Shown piece by piece: positions 48,512 through 52,660 of a stretch of 52,660 nucleotides of DNA. This DNA is from Acetobacteraceae bacterium (lineage in GTDB: Bacteria; Pseudomonadota; Alphaproteobacteria; Acetobacterales; Acetobacteraceae). Positions within the stretch are counted from its first letter, which is position 1. Every line of letters begins with the position of its first letter. The position numbers and the translations under genes are program-made. The notes under the pieces were generated by a model that searched no databases, was not told the DNA's origin, and saw only the letters and a list, made by a program, of their open reading frames with translations. The DNA lies in the NCBI GenBank assembly GCA_021732665.1, contig JAKFUL010000013.1:1-52660 (forward strand). The letters are read 5' to 3'.

Positions 48512-50890
48512 TCATGCGGAGATCGCAGCGCTTTCCCGTGATGCGCCTGGCTTTGCCGGCGCGGTGTGCATCAATGCGGGAATATCGGCCGCGGGTTGCG
48601 GCCGGCCGAGCAGGAAACCCTGCACCGAATCGCAGCCCAATTTGCGCAGCGCCTCAAGCTGGGCGTGGTTCTCCACCCCTTCGGCCACCACCCTGGCACC
48701 CAGGCCATGGGCCAGCCGTACGACGGTGTCGACGATGCGCGCGCTGGCGCCGCCGGCTTCCAGCCCGGCGACGAAGCAGCGATCTATCTTCAGCACGTCG
48801 ATGGGCAGTTGCTGGAGGTAGGAGAGTGACGAGAAGCCGGTGCCGAAATCATCCAGTGCCACGCGGATGCCCAAGGCACGCAGCCCCAGCAGCATGGCCC
48901 GCGCCGCCTCGCTGTCGCCGATGAAGGTGCTCTCGGTGACCTCGATCTCCAGCAGGCGGGGCGGGATGGCGGTCTCCCGCAGCAGGGTCTCGACCATGCG
49001 CAGCGCCTCGTCCATGCCGATCAACTCGCCCGAGAGGTTGACCGCGACCGGCAATTCCAGCCCCATCGCCTGCCAGGCCAGGATCTGGGCCGCGGCCTGG
49101 TGGAGGACGAAGCGGGCGAGCGGCATGGCCAGGCCCGCCTCCTCGGCCATGGGAACGAATTCGGCGGGGCTGATCGGCCCGCGCAGCGGGTGGCTCCAGC
49201 GAAGCAGCGCCTCCACCCCCTCCATCCTGCCGTCGCGCAGCGAGAATTTCGGCTGATAGGCCAGGTGCAGGCTGCCGGCCGCCAGCGCCTCGCCCAGCTC
49301 GGCCTGGAGCTGGCGGCGTTCCAGCGCCTCGCCCTCCATCTCCGGCCGGAAGGCGCGGAACTGGCCTATGCCCTGGCGACGGGCGGTGGCGAGGGCGAGA
49401 TCGGCGCGCGCCAGCATGCCCTCGGCGGTCGCCTCGCCCTCCATCAGCGTCGCCAGGCCCAGGCTGGCGGAGCAGCGGATCTGCGTCCGACCCAGCGCGT
49501 AGGGTTGGGCCAGCGCCTGGGTGATGCGGGCGGCCAGCGCCATGGCATCGGCATCGGCCTGGATCACCTGCAGCACCGCGAATTCATCGCCGCCGAGGCG
49601 CGCCAGCATGTCCTGCGGCCGGAGCAGGCCTGCCAGCCGCCGGGCCATGGCCAGCAGCAGCGCATCTCCCACGGCCTGGCCATGGTTGTCGTTCACCGAG
49701 CGGAAGCCGTCGAGGTCGATGACATGCAGCGCCACGCCGGGGCGGGGGCGGACCACCAGCCGCGCCTCGAGCTCGGCCTTGAAGCGCAGGCGGTTGGGCA
49801 GGTCGGTCAGCGCGTCATGCTCGGCCAGATGGCGCACCCGCTCCTCAGCCCGGCGGCGCTCGGTCACGTCGATGCCGGTGCGCAGGATCTGGCGCAGCCG
49901 GCCGTCATTGTCGAAGATCGGCACGGTGGTGGCGAGGATGTCGCGCGTCTGGCCGAAGCGGTCGACCCGCCTTCGCTCGACCATCGGCGCGGCGCGGCCG
50001 TTGTCGCGCACCGCGCGCAGCTCATCCTCCAGTTCGGGCGGCAGGCCGGAGGCGGCGACGCCCTTGCCGATCAGCGCGTCGTCATAGAGGCCGAAGAATT
50101 CCTGCGCTGGCCGGTTGGCGTAGATGCAGCGCAGATCGGTGTCGAAGGTGATGATGAGCGCCGGCACGCTGTCCACCAGCCGATGCAGCGTGTGGTGGGC
50201 GGCCCGCGCCTCGGCCTCCGCCGCGCGGGCATGGCCCAGCGCGAAGCGGGTCTGCCGCCAGGCGGCAACGAGCAGGGCCGCGAGCGCGGCGCTGGCGGCG
50301 ACAAGCACCATGAAGCCGAGTGCGAAGAGCAGCAGCTGGTTGGCCAGGCTGATGGTGGCGTCGCGGGCCCGCTCATGCTCCTGCGCCTGCAATTGCGTCA
50401 GCGCCTCGCGAATCGGAGCCTCCAGCGCCGCAAGCAGCGGGTGCAGGCGGGGCATCGGGGCGGCGCCTGGGGCCAGCCCGGCCTCGATCTCGGCCAGGGT
50501 GGCGAGGAGGGGGGGCAGGGCGCGCTGCAGCCCGGCCAGCCCGGGGCTGTCGACGCCCATCTCCACCTGCCCCATTTCCATGACGCGGCTGCGCAGCCCT
50601 TGCAGATGCGCCGGCAGGGCGGCCCAGGCCGTAGCGTCCTCCAGCAGCGCCGCGCTGTGCAGGGTGTTGCCGAAATGGCGCAGCTCGAACTCTGTGTGCA
50701 TCAGCAGGCTGCTGGCCAGGCGGTGCCGCTCCCCCTCCTGCTGGAACTCGCCCGTCGCCTGCCGCAAGCCATGGCCAAGCACGCCGATGAGCAGCACGGC
50801 GATAATGCCCAAGCCCATCAGGCCGCGGCGGAGCCGCCTGGTGGGCAGGCCGCGGGTGGAGCGTGGCTGTGCCGCGGGCTGCGCCGTCAT
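48512..50890 (-). CDS. Membrane GGDEF-EAL protein with PAS domain (cyclic-di-GMP turnover)
   Basis: 792 residues from the ATG at 50890 (MTAQPAAQPRSTRG). Membrane helices at about 24-41 and 187-211 enclose a helical periplasmic sensor. PAS domain about 233-350 (LVDSVPALIITFDTDLRCIY). The GGDEF domain has intact GGDEF (433-437) and the inhibitory-site RPQD (424-427). In the EAL domain, Glu560-Ala-Leu, VNLSG, EIEVTES, DDFGTGFSSLSYL, KIDR and AEGVEN are all present, so phosphodiesterase activity is likely. The diguanylate cyclase may be active or may bind GTP as an activator of the EAL domain. Output genes are unknown. Confidence 0.94.
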   Translation of the reverse strand: MTAQPAAQPRSTRGLPTRRLRRGLMGLGIIAVLLIGVLGHGLRQATGEFQQEGERHRLASSLLMHTEFELRHFGNTLHSAALLEDATAWAALPAHLQGLRSRVMEMGQVEMGVDSPGLAGLQRALPPLLATLAEIEAGLAPGAAPMPRLHPLLAALEAPIREALTQLQAQEHERARDATISLANQLLLFALGFMVLVAASAALAALLVAAWRQTRFALGHARAAEAEARAAHHTLHRLVDSVPALIITFDTDLRCIYANRPAQEFFGLYDDALIGKGVAASGLPPELEDELRAVRDNGRAAPMVERRRVDRFGQTRDILATTVPIFDNDGRLRQILRTGIDVTERRRAEERVRHLAEHDALTDLPNRLRFKAELEARLVVRPRPGVALHVIDLDGFRSVNDNHGQAVGDALLLAMARRLAGLLRPQDMLARLGGDEFAVLQVIQADADAMALAARITQALAQPYALGRTQIRCSASLGLATLMEGEATAEGMLARADLALATARRQGIGQFRAFRPEMEGEALERRQLQAELGEALAAGSLHLAYQPKFSLRDGRMEGVEALLRWSHPLRGPISPAEFVPMAEEAGLAMPLARFVLHQAAAQILAWQAMGLELPVAVNLSGELIGMDEALRMVETLLRETAIPPRLLEIEVTESTFIGDSEAARAMLLGLRALGIRVALDDFGTGFSSLSYLQQLPIDVLKIDRCFVAGLEAGGASARIVDTVVRLAHGLGARVVAEGVENHAQLEALRKLGCDSVQGFLLGRPQPAADIPALMHTAPAKPGASRESAAISA

Positions 50891-51060
50891 GCCGGCCGCT
50901 TCGCCCAGGCGCAAGCATCGGCCGCGGCGGAGGCGGCGCCACGGCTCGGTCCTGCGCCCGATCTTGCATTGTGAGCAGCCATCAGGCCTCCTGCTGGGGC
51001 GGGCTTGCGCACCCGCCGGCTGGAATATCGGCCTTGCCGGCAAACAAAGAGTTAGCGGAT

Positions 51061-51077
51061 GGCGGGGTTTTCCCGCC
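51061..51077 (-). terminator. Hairpin after the last binding-protein gene
   Basis: GGCGGG (51061-51066) and CCCGCC (51072-51077) around GTTTT, 12 bp downstream of the minus-strand stop at 51090. Short but GC-only stem. Confidence 0.5.
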
Positions 51078-51089
51078 CCCGCGCCCGGT

Positions 51090-52660
51090 TCAGCCCAGGC
51101 GGATGGGCACGAGGTCCTGGAACCAGCTCTGCGCCTGCACGAAGCCTTGCACCCGGCGGCTCATCGCCCTGGGGTTCAGGTCATGCGCCACGAAGAGGAA
51201 CAGCGCGTCATCCACAACCTTGGCGTGCAATTGCTGCAGCAGGGCGGTCTGCGCCGGGGTGTCGAAGGTGGCGTAGATCCGGTTGATGATGGCGTCATAC
51301 CAGGGATCATTGAAGTAGCCCCAGTTATTGGCCAGCGGCGGTACCAGATCCGACTTCAGGAAGCGCACTAGGGCCAGGAAGGGATCGAGCGCGGCATAGG
51401 AGATGTTGATCGCGGTGATGCCGCGGTTGCTCGGCGCCCGCGCCCCCTCGCGCCACAGGCCGAGCAGGGCGTTCCATTCGACCACCTCGAAGGTGATCTC
51501 GATGCCGATATCCTTCAGGTTTTGCTGCACCGCCTCATTCATCGGCAGCGGCTGCATCTGGCCCGAGCCTGAGGGCGAGATGCCGACACGGGTGCGCAGC
51601 GGGTTTCTCGTGGAGAAGCCGGCCTCGGTCATCAGGCGCCTGGCGGCCGCGACATCGGTGCGGATCGGGTCGGTGGGCGAGCCATGCCAGGGGTGGGCGG
51701 GCGGCAGCAGGCCGGCACCGGGCAGCATCATGTCGCCGAGCATGGCGCGCATGCCGGCGCGGTCGAGCGCGAGGTTGGCCGCTTTGCGCACGCGGATGTC
51801 GCGCCAGGGCGAGCCCTCGACCATGGAGAAATGCCAGGTCCAGTTGTGCGGGTAGGTGTTGGAGACGATCTGCATGCCGGCCTGGCGGAGCGTGGGGATG
51901 GCGTCTGGCGGCGGCGCCTCGATGAAGTCCACCTGGTTGGCGCGCAGCGCGGCCACGCGGGTATTCGCCTCGGGCAGGGGGAGGAGGATCAGGCGGTCGT
52001 GGCGGGGGATGCGGGTGGCGTCCCAGTATTCGGCGTGGCGGGTGAGGATGGCGCGCTCGCGCACCGAGAAGAGCTCGCACTTATAGGCACCGGTTCCCAC
52101 CGGGCGGAGCATGAAATTGTCCCAGTTCGAGCCCGCGGCCTCCCACGCGCCTTTGTGGGTGATGCCGATCCAGGTCATGCCGAAGGGCACCAGGCTGTCG
52201 GGGATGCGGGTTTCGATGATGAAGGTGTGGGGGCCTTCGGCATGCCAGCCCGTTACGGTGGGCATGCGGATGCGGGCCTGGGCGGCGGCGCGGGGGTCGT
52301 AGTGGGGGGCGTCGTTCTTCAGCGCGCGGTCGTAGGAGAAGACGACATCCTCGGCCGTCATGATCTTGCCGTCGTGGAAGCGGACGCCTTCGCGGAGCGT
52401 GATGATCCAGCGCTTGTCGTTGGCGGGGTCGACGCGCCAGGCGGTGGCGAGGCCCGGGCGGATGTTGACCGGGGTGTCGGATTTGGTGAGGTCCCACATC
52501 GCGAGCTGGTCATAGAGCGTGATGCCCATGAAGCGATGGCCCTCGGCGCCCTGGTCGGGGACGCCGTTGGAGAGGGGGATGGCGGAGGCCGTCATGCCGA
52601 CGCGCAGGGTGGTGCCGGCGGGGGTTTGGGCGGTGGCGATGTCCCAGGGGAGGGTGGCGG
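51090..52660 (-). CDS. ABC transporter substrate-binding protein (SBP_bac_5), 5' end cut by window
   Basis: At least 523 residues. The frame stays open to the right edge: the ATG at 52595 is internal, because the codons before it read TLPWDIATAQTPAGTTLRVG, a normal mature N-terminus preceding MTASAIPLSNGVPDQG. The signal peptide must lie beyond 52660. Family segments: WIITLREGVRFHDGKIMTAE, FMLRPVGTGAYKCELFSVRE, WTWHFSMVEGSPWRDIRVRK and AINISYAALDPFLAL. Oligopeptide/opine-type binding protein, not closely similar to the one at 43883. No downstream permease gene; the GGDEF-EAL gene follows. Confidence 0.9.
   Translation of the reverse strand, partial: ATLPWDIATAQTPAGTTLRVGMTASAIPLSNGVPDQGAEGHRFMGITLYDQLAMWDLTKSDTPVNIRPGLATAWRVDPANDKRWIITLREGVRFHDGKIMTAEDVVFSYDRALKNDAPHYDPRAAAQARIRMPTVTGWHAEGPHTFIIETRIPDSLVPFGMTWIGITHKGAWEAAGSNWDNFMLRPVGTGAYKCELFSVRERAILTRHAEYWDATRIPRHDRLILLPLPEANTRVAALRANQVDFIEAPPPDAIPTLRQAGMQIVSNTYPHNWTWHFSMVEGSPWRDIRVRKAANLALDRAGMRAMLGDMMLPGAGLLPPAHPWHGSPTDPIRTDVAAARRLMTEAGFSTRNPLRTRVGISPSGSGQMQPLPMNEAVQQNLKDIGIEITFEVVEWNALLGLWREGARAPSNRGITAINISYAALDPFLALVRFLKSDLVPPLANNWGYFNDPWYDAIINRIYATFDTPAQTALLQQLHAKVVDDALFLFVAHDLNPRAMSRRVQGFVQAQSWFQDLVPIRLG

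Overview
The window (about 70% GC by eye, dense, with many ATGA/TGATG gene overlaps) looks like the chromosome of an alphaproteobacterium of the Acetobacteraceae, close to Roseomonas. This is inferred from four things: a separate F0 ATP-synthase operon of the alphaproteobacterial type (atpI-B-E-b'-b, with two different b subunits); a HemB whose zinc cysteines are replaced by Ala/Asp; several orphan Bug/TctC-type substrate-binding proteins beside hydantoinase and CoA-transferase genes; and overall codon use. No rRNA, tRNA, CRISPR array, prophage or insertion sequence was recognised.

Layout. 1-6296: the last codons of an upstream gene, then two RND efflux permeases in tandem (MdtB/MdtC-like pair). 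6745-11766: a 1673-residue repeat protein with FG-GAP, Ig-like and RTX calcium-binding repeats, probably secreted by a type I system. 11767-16278: a small catabolic patch (VOC protein, GST, Bug protein, CaiB/BaiF CoA-transferase) containing gene debris: a hyuA-bug chimeric stub and the tail of an enoyl-CoA hydratase. 16279-20049: dienelactone-hydrolase-like protein, O-acetylhomoserine sulfhydrylase-type enzyme, hemB and a PGRP-type amidase. 20178-23361: a membrane-anchored TPR protein, a cupredoxin and a BaiN/HI0933-type flavoprotein. 23402-26005: an etfB-etfA-hbd operon. 26090-28113: a Bug protein plus small membrane protein, divergent from an arylmalonate-decarboxylase/maleate-isomerase-like protein. 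28417-29556: a GluR0-like ligand-gated potassium channel. 29684-34604: an SLT-SPOR lipoprotein, rsmI, an LpoA-like lipoprotein and a PhoR-like kinase. 34724-43648: an eight-gene catabolic/transport operon (TRAP DctPQM, Bug, HyuA, HyuB, MaoC hydratase, SDR). 43883-45472: an orphan dipeptide-type binding protein. 45509-45952: remnant of a TPR-protein paralogue. 46023-48438: F0 ATP synthase. 48512-50890: a GGDEF-EAL protein. 51090-end: a second dipeptide-type binding protein running off the window.

The main themes are uptake of organic acids and amides (two Bug/enzyme clusters, one TRAP/Bug/HyuAB operon, one Bug protein divergent from an isomerase-like enzyme, two orphan peptide-type binding proteins) and envelope biology (RND pumps, RTX adhesin, SLT-SPOR, LpoA-like protein, amidase). 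The most unusual items are the GluR0-like channel with overlapping hairpins in its leader, the racemase-superfamily enzyme lacking the family cysteines, the eight-gene TRAP+Bug+HyuAB operon, a family of stop-codon-linked terminator-like repeats, and at least three gene remnants that look like deletion scars. No wholly new defence or mobile system could be supported.
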